A stretch of DNA of 64,000 bases from assembly GCF_963169125.1 (NCBI RefSeq), contig NC_084795.1, positions 277,956,122 to 278,020,121 of the forward strand, written 5' to 3'. The notes below the pieces were generated by a model. The model searched no databases and had not been told where the DNA came from. It was given only the letters and a program-made list of their open reading frames with translations. This stretch comes from Humulus lupulus (lineage: Eukaryota; Streptophyta; Magnoliopsida; Rosales; Cannabaceae). A program made the translations under genes and the position numbers. Below, piece by piece: positions 10,844 to 22,088 of the stretch; the first letter of the stretch is position 1, and every line of letters starts with the position of its first letter.

Positions 10844-12071
10844 TTTCCTCTTGCTCCGACAGGAGCTTCCTCATTAGCTCCTCCATCTGAGCCAGGCGCT
10901 CAAGGGTTTTGTCCTGATTTCCTTGGTTATTCCGGGGCTGCTCAACAGCTCCGGATCCATTGTATAAGTTTGGTGGGTTATTGCCCCTCCTATCTTGAGA
11001 TAGGTTATTTGGGGCGTTCCCACCATTACGCACCTCGGACAGGTTTCCCCCTGAGCGAGCATGGCTGCCACCTCCTACTGGTTCCCCCCTATGAGAGTTA
11101 AGGCGATCTCGCAGGTCGCCCCCTTGGGTGGTTAGAGGACTTTGTGCCGAGCTTAAACGCTGATGCAGGTCTCCGCCAGAAAGGTCGCTCCAGCGACTGC
11201 CGGTCTAGTAGCTCCCGTTAGAAAAGCTCAGAGTCCGTCTTTGGGGGTGAGGACCCGAGCTCTCTCTTGGCGCCCTGTTACGTCGGGAAGGTCCTGTGGA
11301 TGGCGGGTTTCTCCTGCTGCTTCCATAAGATGGAATATCTCGGATGGGCCGAGGAGGAGACGGATATCTTATTGGAGACGGAGGATGCCTGACCGGAGAT
11401 GCAATCCTGGTTCCGTCAGGGCAGATCAAGTTAGGTGGGGGCCTTTCAGCCCTGCCAACCTGCGGGTCCCGCGCCTGGCGATCTGGACGAGGCGCAGGAC
11501 GAATGGTGGGGACGGGCTGAAGCTGTGAGCCCTCCCCGGATCTCCTTCTGGAATTCCCTCGAGCCCTCCTGGGCGCGCTCGAGGCTGGCTGTGAACTGGG
11601 AGTTGAAGTTCGGACCGAGCGGCTATACTGTTGCTCGGCTCTAGGCATTCCTTCGAAGTTTGCCTCTCGACGGTGCGATGAGGGAACAGAGTTGGATGCC
11701 GGCGGTCTGTCCGAGCGGCTAGGCCTGGACCGATTACCCCGGCGGGACTTATGAGTCTCGCCTTGCCTCTTTTCGACGTTAGCGTCGGTTGTAAGAGGGA
11801 GTAGTCGGGCCAACACCTCCTTAATCTACTGACTAGCCTTCGCTAGTTGGCTCCTCAGCTGAGCATTTTCCATTTATACCATAGTGTAAAAATCTGGGTT
11901 TGGATTAGGTGGCCGGGGCGCCGAACTTCCAGTGTCATCTTGGCCCACCGGCTGCTTGCTCGGCCGCTGCTGGACCTCAGGAATTTGTTCACCGGAGATG
12001 GCGGCATGATGAGCCTCCTGCCCATCATGTTGTTCTGCCTCGTTACCGTGTCTTGATCGAGTGGTCACCAT
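10844..12071 (-). pseudogene. gag: gag N-terminal region (element 2), lacking capsid core and protease
   Basis: Begins MVTTRSRHGNEAEQHDGQEA at 12071, like the homolog at 59845, and continues as low-complexity R/S/P-rich sequence broken by frameshifts. It ends with QMEELMRKLLSEQE near 10860. In the related element this motif is followed by the capsid domain and protease, but here it runs directly into the RT region. It cannot make a working capsid. Confidence 0.7.
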
Positions 12072-12126
12072 AGTTGGATGTTTGCGACAGCACCAATCTA
12101 ACTAAATCTCAACGAAAGCACTAATC

Positions 12127-12884
12127 TGTTGACGCGGTTCTTCGACAACAGGTAATTAAGAAAATAAGAGGAAGGGATTAGTGCTTAACGATTAACTAAA
12201 ATAGATGAATGATCTTTGTAAATGGACTGGTGACACAACTACGTTTTTTAGGTGGTTCAAAGGTTAAAATCCTTCTACTCCACCAGCCAATATTATTGCT
12301 ATATGCTTGGTATTCTTTTACAGGGTATTTCCTTACACAATAGAATCCAACCCTTTGCAACTCCCAGGGTCTCCATATTTATAGGAGAGGGCACCTGGGG
12401 GTTGGTCAGGGGGGTCATCCCGTGACCTTCTTATCTATAATATCACTTCTGTGACATTCATGATTAATTCCTAAAACCTGACACATGAAGTGTGGTCTAA
12501 TCAATAAGTAAGGGGGATAATGGGCCGCACGGCCCAACCCAGTCGTGGGTGCCTGAACACGCACGTTCACGCTGCATGTCCGAGAAGTCAGGGATATATC
12601 AGACACGTGATGTCTGATATATGCACGTTTACCTTGCGTGGTTGACTTTATAAAAGGTCATAGCCTCCAACTCCAGCTCGTGGCGCAAGCTAGATGCCTC
12701 CTCGGCCTGCGGCCTTCACAGACCTGACTCGGTCCTTGAGTAGTCTTGGTGAACCTTTTGGATACCCGAGCTAACGAGGTAGGACCTGACAACAGCAGCT
12801 CCGGTCATGGGGGATCCACGTGGCTAATATGATTTAGGCCGTATCTCAGCTCGCTAATAGCCCGTTGGAAAATTAGGGCGTACA
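12127..12884 (-). repeat. 5' LTR of element 2 (758 bp)
   Basis: On the + strand it begins TGTTGACGCGGTTCTTCG and ends GGGCGTACA, the same borders as the LTRs at 48329 and 59901. A minus-strand TATA box (TATAAATATGG, 12383-12373) is conserved at the same place. The sequence is clearly more diverged from the 48-60 kb LTRs than they are from each other. Confidence 0.85.
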
Positions 12885-14334
12885 ATAATATAATGTTTTA
12901 GATTAAATAAATGTGAAAAAGTGTGTCACATATTGTAACATATAATAGAGAGTTACAATATTTAGATATATGAGGTATATCCAAATAATGTAACATATTT
13001 GGTGTTACAAATTTGTAACTTCCAAATATTACCCTTTATTGTGTAAAATTGTTGTTACACAATATTGAGATGAATTTCATAAAGCCATATGTGATATGGC
13101 TGTTAGAGATATGATTTTAACCCCAATAATGTGTTTTGGGAGTTACAAAATCATTTGGGAGGTTTTGGAACCGTTTGGAAAAACAACACATTTTTTAGTG
13201 CTGAAAATGGTCGGTGGCCGCGGACTGTGGGACAGAGGCTAGTGGCCGCGACCACTAATGTCTCTGGCCGCGGCCATAGGCCAAAAATTGACCATTTTTT
13301 TTCTTCAGTTTTTTCAATCTTTGTTGAACAACTCAAAAAACCCAAATAACTCTCAAATCTCATTTTTAATTCCATATTAATCCAATTAAACATTGGTAAC
13401 AGCCGTGAGGGTTGGTGGAATTTGAAATTCAAAAGGTGTCTCTAAACTCTATAAATAGGAGCCTATAGCTCACTTGTAAGACACAACATTTCTATCCATT
13501 AGAGCACTTGGCTAGAAACACCTTGAGACTTGATAATTCCATAAAGCATTTCCTATAATCTATGAGAGATCCCTTAGTGCTTGAGTTAGGGGGAATTAAG
13601 CTTTTGGACAAAGATTTCAAACATTGTTCAAGTTGCTGATCCCCAACACTCTTCACTTTGGTTACGTGAGTTAGAGTTTATTGTTTTTGTTCTTGTTCTT
13701 GTTTTCTTCTATTTTCTTTTCTACTATTTCTTCTTGTTCTATTTACTTGTACTTTTGTTTAAGAGTTGTAATCCTTTTATTTCCTTTTGTTCAAACACTT
13801 ATAGTTTATTTGTATCTTTTGTAATAGAGTTATATTTTCTATTTCTATCATCTTACATCTCCTTCTCCTTCTCCTTTTATTTGTAATTTTCAGTTATAGA
13901 GTTGTAACTCTTTTTAAATCAATCATTATTATTTGTAATATATTGCATAGAGTTGTAATTTCTTACCATTTCCATTGAGGCAAATATATATTTTCCTAAC
14001 AGAGAGTCCCTTAGTGCTAAGAGAATATGGGGAAATAAGTTTTTAGATAAATGTTTCAAAGTTTGTTCAAGTCTAGTGATCTCCACTACTCTTCACTTAA
14101 GGTTGTATAAGTGAGAGAATTTTTCCTTCTCTATTCTTGTTATTTTATTTATAACTTTTACTTTGAGTTTGTATTGATCTTCTCCTCTCCTTCTATATTG
14201 TCTATATTTATTTGTATTTTAAGCATTGTGTTGTAATTTTATTTTAATAATCACTTTGTCTAATTGTATTTCATTATCTAGAGTTGTAACATTGATTTCT
14301 ATTATATTCCATTGAAGTATAATATTTTCTAACA
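12885..14334 (+). repeat. LTR-like AT-rich repeat with a duplicated 3' part
   Basis: No coding sequence. A TATA box (TATAAATAG, 13450-13458) is preceded by a GC-rich patch (13205-13285) with several GGCCGCGG-type motifs and followed by a long T-rich region, as in a plant LTR. The segment ending TTCCTAACA at 14001 is followed by a second related copy (14002-14334, ending TTCTAACA). Both copies share the opening GAGA(T/G)(C/T)CCTTAGTGCT and the segment TTGTTCAAGT. Element 2 was inserted at its left side. The family is not recognised and the left boundary is uncertain. Confidence 0.5.
13450..13458 (+). promoter_or_regulatory. TATA box in the LTR-like repeat
   Basis: CTCTATAAATAGGAGCC, followed about 30 bp later by CACTTGTAAGACACAAC, a plausible start region. 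Confidence 0.45.
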
Positions 14335-14564
14335 TAAATAGATTAAAAATATTTTTAAAAATTTATATTTTAGAAATTAAAAAAAAATTGCCATGAGTTG
14401 ACAATTTAAGATTTTACCATCATTAGTGGTGGTATGCTTAAAAAAAATCAACTTACTAAATATAACTAAGTATCAAATTGTAATTGAGTATACACCAAAG
14501 TTAAGGGAGTAATCTTATAAAATATGTGTACATTTGCCACTACTTAGCGTTATATATATATATA

Positions 14565-15313
14565 TAGGAGATACAAACAACGTGCAATATACACGTTTGT
14601 TTAGTTTTATTTATAGAATTTATTAATTATTTTTATTAAATTTATATTAATGTCATATAAATTTTGAAATAAATATCTTATTTTAATTAAATAATTTATT
14701 TATTTTTGTTTAAGTTTATGTTTCTTCTAGTTTTTGAATTTTAGAGTGACAACAAGGGATTATATATTGTATGTTTAATATAATATTAAATATTATACGT
14801 AGATTTTAAATTTAAGTTTCTTGCTATTTTTTTTAAAGTAATTTGTTGCTAATTCACAGTAGATTATATTATATGTTTAATATAATATTATTATAATATG
14901 TGAGTTTAAGTTTAATTAAATTTTATTTAAGTTTTAAAACGTATAATTTTATTATTTTTAAATAATTATCATTGTAAAATATCTCAAAAATATCATATTT
15001 TAATTTGTTTAATTATTTATTATTTTAAAATAATTATCATTGTAAAATATCCGAAAAATTTCTTATCTTAATTTGTTTAATTATTTATTATTTTTAAATA
15101 ATTATCATTGTAAAATATTTCAAAAATATCATATTTTAATTTTTTTTAATTCTTTATTTTATTTTATTTAAGTTTAAGTATTTACAAACTACCGTTAAAT
15201 ATAAGAATATTTTGTTAAATATAAGAATATTCCGTTAAAATTAACATTAAGAAAATAAAAAGCCGTTAAAACTAAGAATTTCCGTTATCTACACACTTAT
15301 TATATAAAAGAAA
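14565..15313 (-). mobile_element. Helitron-like non-autonomous element, degenerate 3' end
   Basis: On the minus strand the left end reads TTTTATATAATAAGTGTGTA and the right end carries an imperfect hairpin ACGTGTATATTGCACGT followed by about 12 bases. Both match the better preserved Helitron at 47879-60956. The terminal CTAG is not intact here (CTCCTATA). The interior has three copies of an AT-rich unit built on TTTAAATAATTATCATTG. No ORF. Confidence 0.5.
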
Positions 15314-16065
15314 TATAATATTGCATTAATAAAGGCAATTTGTCCAACACTATAAAATTTGTTGCCGATTTTAAAATCAAATCACGTTTATTATAATTTA
15401 TTAAAATACTAAGAAATTAAATTTAAGAAGATATATAGATGATACTGTGGTATTGAAGAGCATGCCTTCTAGGAATACTCGTATATAGTAATGATGGTAC
15501 TATTGATTTATAAATAGGGTTATTTGCGGCAAAAATATCTAATGATTTCGGTTTTATACAATTATATACTCAATCTTTTTTTTCGACTGCAAAAATATTG
15601 AACATTACATTTTTCACACTTCCATTACTACTAGATCCGTTAAATGCTGATTAGGATACTTCGCATACTATTGGTCCATGGCATATTTTATTACAAAATA
15701 ATAATAGATTTTCAAATAATAAAAAACTAATTTAAAAAAAAAAAAGAAATCAGTTTAAAAAAATAAAAACTGACTTTTTTTCCCTCTCTCCCCGATAGTT
15801 CTTTCTCTCCTTCCTCTCTTCCTCTCTCTCTCTTCTTCCCGTCTCTCTCTATACTCCCTTCTTCATCTTCTTCCAGATCTTTCTTCACCCTTCTTCATCT
15901 TCTTCATCTATTCTACTTCTTCTTCCCTATGTTGAAACAGGTGGGCACGACTTCTATCGTGGAGGCAAGCTTAGAGGCGAATCTAGGGTTTGGTTGCAGG
16001 CATAGTCGACGAAGCTTTCGATGATCTTGGCTTCAAGCGAGGGGCGGAGCTTCTCACCATAAATG

Positions 16066-16991
16066 AACTACTACAAAAAAGGCTTTTTAGGACTCGCGGG
16101 GCGCGAGTCCTCTATTTGAGAGCCTTAAAAAATTGGGGTTTTTTAGGACTCACGAATGTTTTTTTAGGACTAGCATTGCGAGTTCTGAAAATTTTTATTT
16201 TTAAAAAATTGATTGGTGGGTTTTGAATCCGGCGGCGGGGCTCCGGCGATGGTGGCGGCGCCACCATTAAAAGATGGTGGTTCGGAAAACAAACTATTGG
16301 GTTTTAAAGCCCAAGAAGCAAGTAGTATGGTGGTGGTGGTGGTGGCTCGAGGTGGCCGGAATATGCTTGGAAAGTTTGGGAGAAACCCATGAACGACCGA
16401 ACTTCAAGTGCTCCATTGAGGGCCTTAGGCCGCGCGTGAGGTCGCCATCTTCGGGGGGCGGCGCTTCCACTGGCCCGACACGTGGCGGTGGCCAGAGAGG
16501 GGACGGCGGCGTTCGGTGTTGGCAGTTCGGGAGAGAGGGAGAGAGAGAGAGGGAACCGAGGGGAGAGAGTGAAAATGGGCTGTTTAATATATAATAATAA
16601 AACTTTTGTTAAAAAAATTGGAGGGAATTCGAAATTTTTTAAAATTCAAAATTTTATGATACACATAAGTTTTTAGGACTCGCAATGCGAGTCCTAAACA
16701 GTCCAGGAGGTGTTTTGTTTAAAAAAAACTCAAACTTTAAGACATACATAGTTTTTAGCGAGTCCTAAAAAGCCCCAGTTTTTTAAAATTCAAAATTTTA
16801 TGATACACATAAGTTTTAGGACTCGCGCGAGTCCTAAAAAGTCCAGGAGGTGTTTGTTTTAAAAAAAAAACTCAAACTTTTAGGACACACATAGTTTTTA
16901 GGACTCGCTCCGCGAGTCCTAAAAGGTCCAGGAGACTTTTTTAGGACTCGCATTTATGTGAGTGTCCTAAAAATGTATTTTTGTAGTAGTG
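16066..16991. mobile_element. Non-autonomous CACTA (En/Spm-type) element
   Basis: Ends are AACTACTACAAAAA at the left and TTTTTGTAGTAGTG at the right. They are inverted and match the CACTA class apart from the first base on the left. The 3-bp target duplication ATG (16063-16065 and 16992-16994) fits the class. Copy B has the uninterrupted site CATAAATGGTACC at about 35855-35865, so the boundaries are certain. Subterminal zones contain repeated TTTTTAGGACTCGC in both orientations, often as palindromes. A GC-rich, GAGAGA-containing interior (16204-16600) is unlike the rest. No transposase. Confidence 0.88.
16204..16600. other. GC-rich interior of the CACTA element, possible captured sequence
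   Basis: Base composition shifts abruptly to GC-rich (GGCGGCGGGGCTCCGGCG, then GGTGGTGGTGGTGGTGGC and a (GA)n run). A short open frame covers 16274-16594, but its content is low complexity and gives no recognisable domain. It may be a captured gene 5' region or simple-sequence expansion. Confidence 0.4.
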
Positions 16992-18371
16992 ATGGTACCT
17001 TGGAGCAAGGATGACTTCTTTGGGTCGAACAAAATCTAGGATTGATTTGAGATTTGATTTGTGGCTTTGGGATTTTCGGGATTGATTTGGGATTTGTGAT
17101 TTTTGGGTTTGATCTTGGCATATATGGGTTTGATTTCTAAAATGAGATTGATGATGTTAAATTGATTTAGGAAATGGATTTTGGAATTATTTAGGTGTGT
17201 GTCTTTCAATTGTATGCATTTGGATCTGATTTGGGGTGTGCTTGAAAAATGAGAATTTGAGATGATAATGAAGAATAATCGTAGTGGAAGGAGGAAAACA
17301 AAGTAAAAATAATTTTTTTAGCTTTATTAAATTATTGTAAAATATATAACATGGTTTAATTTTTATTTTAAATGTGTTAATATGGTAATTTAAAACTAAT
17401 TAAACTTATTTTTAAATTTAATTATATTAATTTTTATAATTTTTTTGATAAATTTTAATTTTTATAATTTAAAACATATTTTTAATTTTTTTTTTCAGAT
17501 TTTAAATAATGTTGAATATTTTTTTTTAAATTAATACAAAATTAATGGACTAATAAGATCATGACATCTGGCATCCTAATCAGTCATAATAGTATTTAAT
17601 AGAATTGGTAGTAACGGATGCAACAACTTAGTAATATTCTATATTTTTGCCGTCGAAAAAAAAATTAGATATATAAGTGTATAAAAAATAAACTCTTACC
17701 ACATATTCAAACTTCAAACCCAATATATCTCTTTGTGGTCTAAAATGCTTCTTCCTTCAGCAATAAAATTAACATGGAGCCAAATAATACGACTAAAGTT
17801 TCATAAACATGCTACTAATTCCTATGGCATTTGTCACAGGAAAAAAACATTATCATAGTATAATAAATTTCAAATCAAACAAATCGAGACTATAAAACCA
17901 ATTTCATCGAAAGTTGACACCTTCTTTTTTTTGTCATCTAAAGGCTCTAGCTTATTAAATATTCACACAGAAACCACCATCTAATTTTTTTTTTCTTGTA
18001 TTGGTTTCAAATGAGACCAGATCAAACACGCACAAATCAATATTGACATATATATATATATAGAACAGATCTTACATATATATTCAGACTAGATTTTAAT
18101 AATACCTTATGTGTGGCTATGGTAGAGAAGAGTAAATATGGAGTTGTAGTTGAATGAGCGTGTAGTTAGGAGGAGCGACAACTTGGAGTCGACCGTTGAC
18201 ACAAGATGGATGGTCTGCTTCAGTTGAGAGGTGGAGGAGAGCAGAGAGAACAAGAAGAAAAAGACTTGATTTTAGGTCTTTTGAAAAGAAATTTCCCAAA
18301 ATGCAGAAAACGCCATTTTTGAGTTTTCTATTTTACAACATAAAATTTGAATACAGATCAGAATTTAGTTT

Positions 18372-18493
18372 GGGAAATTTGATTTTTAATGCAATAAGTG
18401 ACACTCCGTTTGAAAAATACATTATCACTATATAACTCTCGTTTTGGTGCTACTAATGCCGTTACTACACAAAATACCCCTGACATAATTTTC
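18372..18493 (+). repeat. Left TIR of the Mutator-like element
   Basis: About 122 bp, matching the reverse complement of 25461-25582 with few differences. A TATA-like CTATATAACTC lies inside it (about 18428), corresponding to CTATAAGTCTATC in the right TIR. The TIRs therefore probably supply the promoters of the two divergently placed, inward-reading genes. Confidence 0.88.
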
Positions 18494-18681
18494 CTTCTCT
18501 TTTTCTCATAGTCTTCACTCTCTATCTCTTATGTTTTCCCTCTCGATCTCTCAAACTCTCATACACACAAAAAAAACCAGCCACCATTAATTTGCATTTC
18601 GGATCTAGGGGCAAGTTGTGAGTCCTTTCAAGTCAAGAAACTTCATTTTGGATTTCGAATCTAGGGGAAAAAATCGTATGG

Positions 18682-19310
18682 GTAAGTATATATTTGTTAT
18701 ATGTAGTGAGGAAACTTGTTTGGTTACATTACTTTCCTTATTTCGAACAGATCTGTGTATGCCTTCATGTTTTATTGCAATGTTTCACGAAATGAATTTT
18801 GGATACTTCGTGCGTTTTTTTCTGGATTTTTTTCCTAACTCGATGAGTTTCGATGAAACTCGATAGGTCTCGATGTGTTGCATGCATGCTGGCTCGATGG
18901 TCCTCGATGGACCTCGACGTGCCTCGATAGTGTTGGATGTTAGTACCTCGATTGTACTCGATAAAACTCGATAGGTAATAAGAGTTTAATTGGATTTAAT
19001 ACCTCGATTGTACTCGATAAAACTCGATACGTGTATAAGAGTTTAATTGGATTTAATAACTCGATTGTATTCGATAAAACTCGATAGGTGTATAAGAGTT
19101 TAATTGGATTGTTTTCCTCGATAGTCCTCGATTGTACTCGATAAAACTTGATAGGTGTATAAGAGTTTAATTCGATTGTTTGCCTCGATAGTCCTCGATT
19201 GTACTCGATAAAACTCGATAGGTGTGACCTCGATAGGACTCGACATATATTTTCTGTTTTATGTTGTAGTTTAACTTTTTGACCTTTTTTTTGTTTTTTG
19301 TTTTTTGCAG
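18682..19310 (+). other. Probable 5' intron of the transposase gene, containing a CTCGAT array
   Basis: A donor ATGG|GTAAGT stands just after an ATG at 18678 and an acceptor TTTTTTGCAG ends at 19310, directly before the first conserved transposase codons. The intron holds the repeat array described separately. Confidence 0.55.
18836..19240 (+). repeat. CTCGAT-rich subterminal array (left)
   Basis: I count about 22 copies of CTCGAT in roughly 400 bp. About five longer units of 55-67 bp share CTCGATTGTACTCGATAAAA and end in TATAAGAGTTTAATT. The right side of the element has the same motif in reverse orientation. Confidence 0.85.
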
Positions 19311-21864
19311 ATTCGACTGTTTCCATATTTGTTGCATTCAATGGTGTTTGAGAACTCGAAAATAGGGATTGGATTTTCAGAGATGCTGAAAATCAAGTTC
19401 TGCCCGTGGAGAAGGGTGTGACATATGAGCAACTGCTTGACATTCTGTACGATGAGCTTGAAGTGGATAAATGTGTGCATGACTTGAAAATTGAGGTCCC
19501 GTACACATGCCTATCACAATCAGTCAAACCTACCGTTATAAAAAATGATAGGCATGTGCGTGCATTCATTGGGTTAGCATCGAAATCTATAGAGAAACTC
19601 ATTCCTCTATGTGTCACATTGATTAAGAAGGGAGGTGTAAGAAATGCATCGGCTTCTGCTAGCGTTAATAAAGAAGTTTGATTTGAAGAGAACATTTCTC
19701 CTCCATGTCATGGTTTCAAAGGAACTCAAGGTGACGTTGGAACATGTGTTCCCGAGACAAATCCAGATGTCATAGTCCATGGTGAAATCCCGGTTAAAGA
19801 TCCTTCATATGTGCATGACACGGCGGAGTACGATCCCTATGGCTACGAACCTTATGTCAACGACGACCCTGTTGCTGATGCAACAGATCTTGGTGGGATA
19901 GATATTAGGGAAGATTTTCCAACACAGAGTTCAGATGTTATGGTAGATGAGGAGCGCAGAATAGAAGACCGGCAAACACTTGGGACCAGCAGTAGTCGTC
20001 CAAGTCCAAGTAGAACCGATGATAGTTTTAGATGGAGTTCTCCATTGGACTTAGGTGAAGATCGTAGAACATGGAGTGCTCCCATGTTTACCAAAGAGGA
20101 TATAGAGGCCTCACATCAACATCATTCCTCAACCAGCAAAGCTTCAGGAGAATTGCACCTTGGGAAATTCTTTCAGAACAAGCTTGAATTGAAAACCAAA
20201 GCATCCATATTTGCGATGAAGAATAATTTTGAGTTTATGGTGAAGAAATCTGGGACTGATGTGTGGTACATTACCTGCAAGGATCCTGATTGTGGTTGGA
20301 GATTGAGGGGTAAGAAAAAATGCGATCTGAAATGTTCGAGATTACTGTATACAACGAAGTACACACTTGCTCACAAGAAATTCGAGATAAGGACCACCGT
20401 CAAGCATTACCGTGGGTTGTTGGGCACCTAATCAAGAGGAAATTTGCTACCGATGGTACTCGGTACATGGCAAACAACATAAGGGAGGACATGAAGCACT
20501 ATTTTGGGGTTGAAATGAGCTATGAGAAGGCGTGAAGATGCAGAGAAAAGGCTCTTATGTATGTCAGAGGGACACCTGAGGAATCATACTCCAAGTTACC
20601 TGGATACCTGTGTCAGTTGGAGCATAAGATCCCAGGTACAATTACTGATTTTGTTGCAGAAGATGGTTGTTTCTTGTATTGCTTCTTTTCCCTCGGTGTT
20701 TCAAGGTGTGGTTTCCAGTATTGCCATCCTGTAATTTGTGTGGATGGCACATTCTTGAAGAATAAGTATGGTGGCCACATGCTCTGTGCTGTTGTGTTTG
20801 ATGCAAACAACCAGTTGTTTCCAATTGCGTTTGCATTGGTGGACAGTGAGAACCATAACTCTTGGACTTATTTCATGACAAAATTGAAGGAAGCCATAGG
20901 GGACGTTGAGAACCTTGCTTTTGTATCGGACAGGCATAAAAGCATTAATCATGCTTTGGAGCTTGTGTTCCCAGATGCGTATCACGGTGCATGTTACCAT
21001 CATATCTGTATGAATGTTGTGGCAAAATTCAAAACTGACCACGTGCAAGACATCATAGGGTGTGCAGCGTACGCATTTCGAAGAAAGGAATTTCACAAGT
21101 TCTTTGACAAGATTAAGGTAATTGATCCACCCATTGCTCAATATCTAGAGGGAATTGGCTTTGAAAGGTGGAGTAGTGCTTATTTTCCTAGTAAATGATA
21201 CAATATCATGACGAGTAACTACGCAGAAAGCTTTAACAATAAGACCAAGGAGGCAAGGAGCTTTCCAGTCGCCACTTTTCTTGAATTCATAAGATTCACT
21301 CTTCAGTCTTGGTTTACAGATAGACGTGAAAGAGCTTCAAAAGCAACAACTGTGTTATCACCTGAGATGGAAAAGGATTTGAAGCAAATAGGTGATAAAG
21401 CAATTTTTTTAGATGTCCAAGTCCTTGGTTATCACGAATTTCTTGTGATCGATGGTAATGGTGATGGTGAGGTGAACTTGGCCACAAAATCATGCTCTTG
21501 TGGCATGTTCCAAACCATTGGGATACCCTGTGTACATGCTTTTGCTGCAGCCAGAAAAAGAAGCATAAACATTTACTCATTGTGTTCCCCTTACTATAGA
21601 ATCGAGGCATTAAAGGACACTTATAAAGATACTATTTACCCTGTTGGGAACGAGGATGAATGGGTAATCCCTGATCACATCAGAGATACGGTTATCGGCG
21701 TCCCCGCTGAGAAAACCCCTGTAGGAAGGCCCAGGAAACAGAAAGTGGGTAGGCGAAAGACAAATCGCTATGCTTCACGCGGGGAAAAGATTGTCAAGCC
21801 ACGTAAGTGTAGCAGATGTGGTGGTAGTGGGCACAATAGGAAGTCATGTAAGGCTAGGATTTAA
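19311..21864 (+). pseudogene. mudrA-type transposase, broken
   Basis: In order: an N-terminal segment (IFVAFNGV, then GVTYEQLLDILYDEL at 19415); a MuDR-type zinc-binding region near 20200-20420 (FMVKKSGTDVWYITCKDPDC, then CGWRLRG); the catalytic core from 20730 with CVDGTFLKNKYGGH and AFVSDRHKSINHAL; a SWIM zinc finger CSCGMFQTIGIPCVHA at about 21495-21540; and a C-terminal zinc knuckle CSRCGGSGHNRKSC at about 21806-21850. Disabling lesions: TGA codons near 19363, at 19679, 20533 and 21196, plus a one-base frameshift near 20330. All four stops are TGA, as expected from W or R codons. Confidence 0.88.
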
Positions 21865-22088
21865 AATATTGTGTTATGTAATTATTTAATTAATTTTGCT
21901 GCATTTATCATATGGAATACTTCTTCTAATACTTTGTGTGTTTGGATCTCGAGGCAGACACATTATGTGAATTTAATATATTTTTATTTAATAATTTTTT
22001 CAAAAAATATTGTTTGATAAAAAATAATACACAAAACTAACTATATGCTATACTATACAAGATGTGTAAGACAAAAATGTAAAGAGCA

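Larger units (their letters stand above)
9917..12884 (-). mobile_element. Truncated Ty3/gypsy element (element 2), same family as the element at 48-60 kb
   Basis: Only the 5' LTR, leader, gag and the first part of reverse transcriptase are in the window. The rest continues on the far side of element 1, which inserted into it. Bases 9917-10860 align by eye with 55805-56740, and the LTR resembles 59901-60665. It carries an internal deletion joining gag directly to the RT region. The five bases after the LTR are ATAAT; the matching left copy is outside the window. Confidence 0.85.
15525..17705. repeat. Inverted repeat pair, possible old Mutator-like element
   Basis: Left arm 15525-15690 and the reverse complement of right arm 17535-17705 share blocks such as CTTTTTTTTCGAC(T/G)GCAAAAATAT, (A/T)TTACTAC region and CTGATTAGGAT(A/G)C. 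The interior holds a CT-rich tract and a short gene-like piece (15928-16062). The same pair exists in copy B (33005-33156 and 43990-44150), so it predates the duplication. No clean target duplication was found. Confidence 0.4.
15427..18371. repeat. Duplicated host segment, copy A, left part
   Basis: Apart from the CACTA insertion this stretch matches 32927-45500 (minus its insertions) at roughly 95 percent by eye. Shared marks include GAGCATGCCTTCT, the CT-rich tract ending in CTTCTTCATCTTCTTCC, ATGTTGAAACAGGTGGGC, TTGGAGCAAGGA and GTGTAGTTAGGAGGAGCGAC. It continues right of the Mutator-like element at 25583. A partial inverted repeat (about 15530-15690 against 17535-17705) suggests that the 2.2-kb interior is itself an old TIR transposon. 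No intact gene was found; short frames such as 15990-16226 run into the CACTA element. Confidence 0.8.

Noticed and set aside
13131..13432. Short ORFs on both strands around 13.1-13.4 kb
   Set aside because: No domain and no conserved start; they overlap GC-rich palindromes in an LTR-like repeat and are chance frames.
15770..15930. CT-rich tract as promoter of a real host gene
   Set aside because: A leader-like tract followed by ATGTTGAAACAGGTGGGC exists in both copies, but no long frame follows and copy A is broken by a CACTA element; probably a captured or dead gene start.
16274..16676. 106-codon ORF with poly-W and GGG stretches
   Set aside because: It arises from GGT and GA simple repeats inside the non-autonomous CACTA element; no domain.
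18836..19240. CTCGAT repeats as a host minisatellite
   Set aside because: The same motif appears inverted at the other end of the MULE and inside its intron, so it belongs to the transposon.
18842..19341. 133-codon minus-strand ORF 18940-19341 with YRVLS repeats
   Set aside because: It is the antisense translation of the CTCGAT array; repeats translate to repeats, with no coding evidence.
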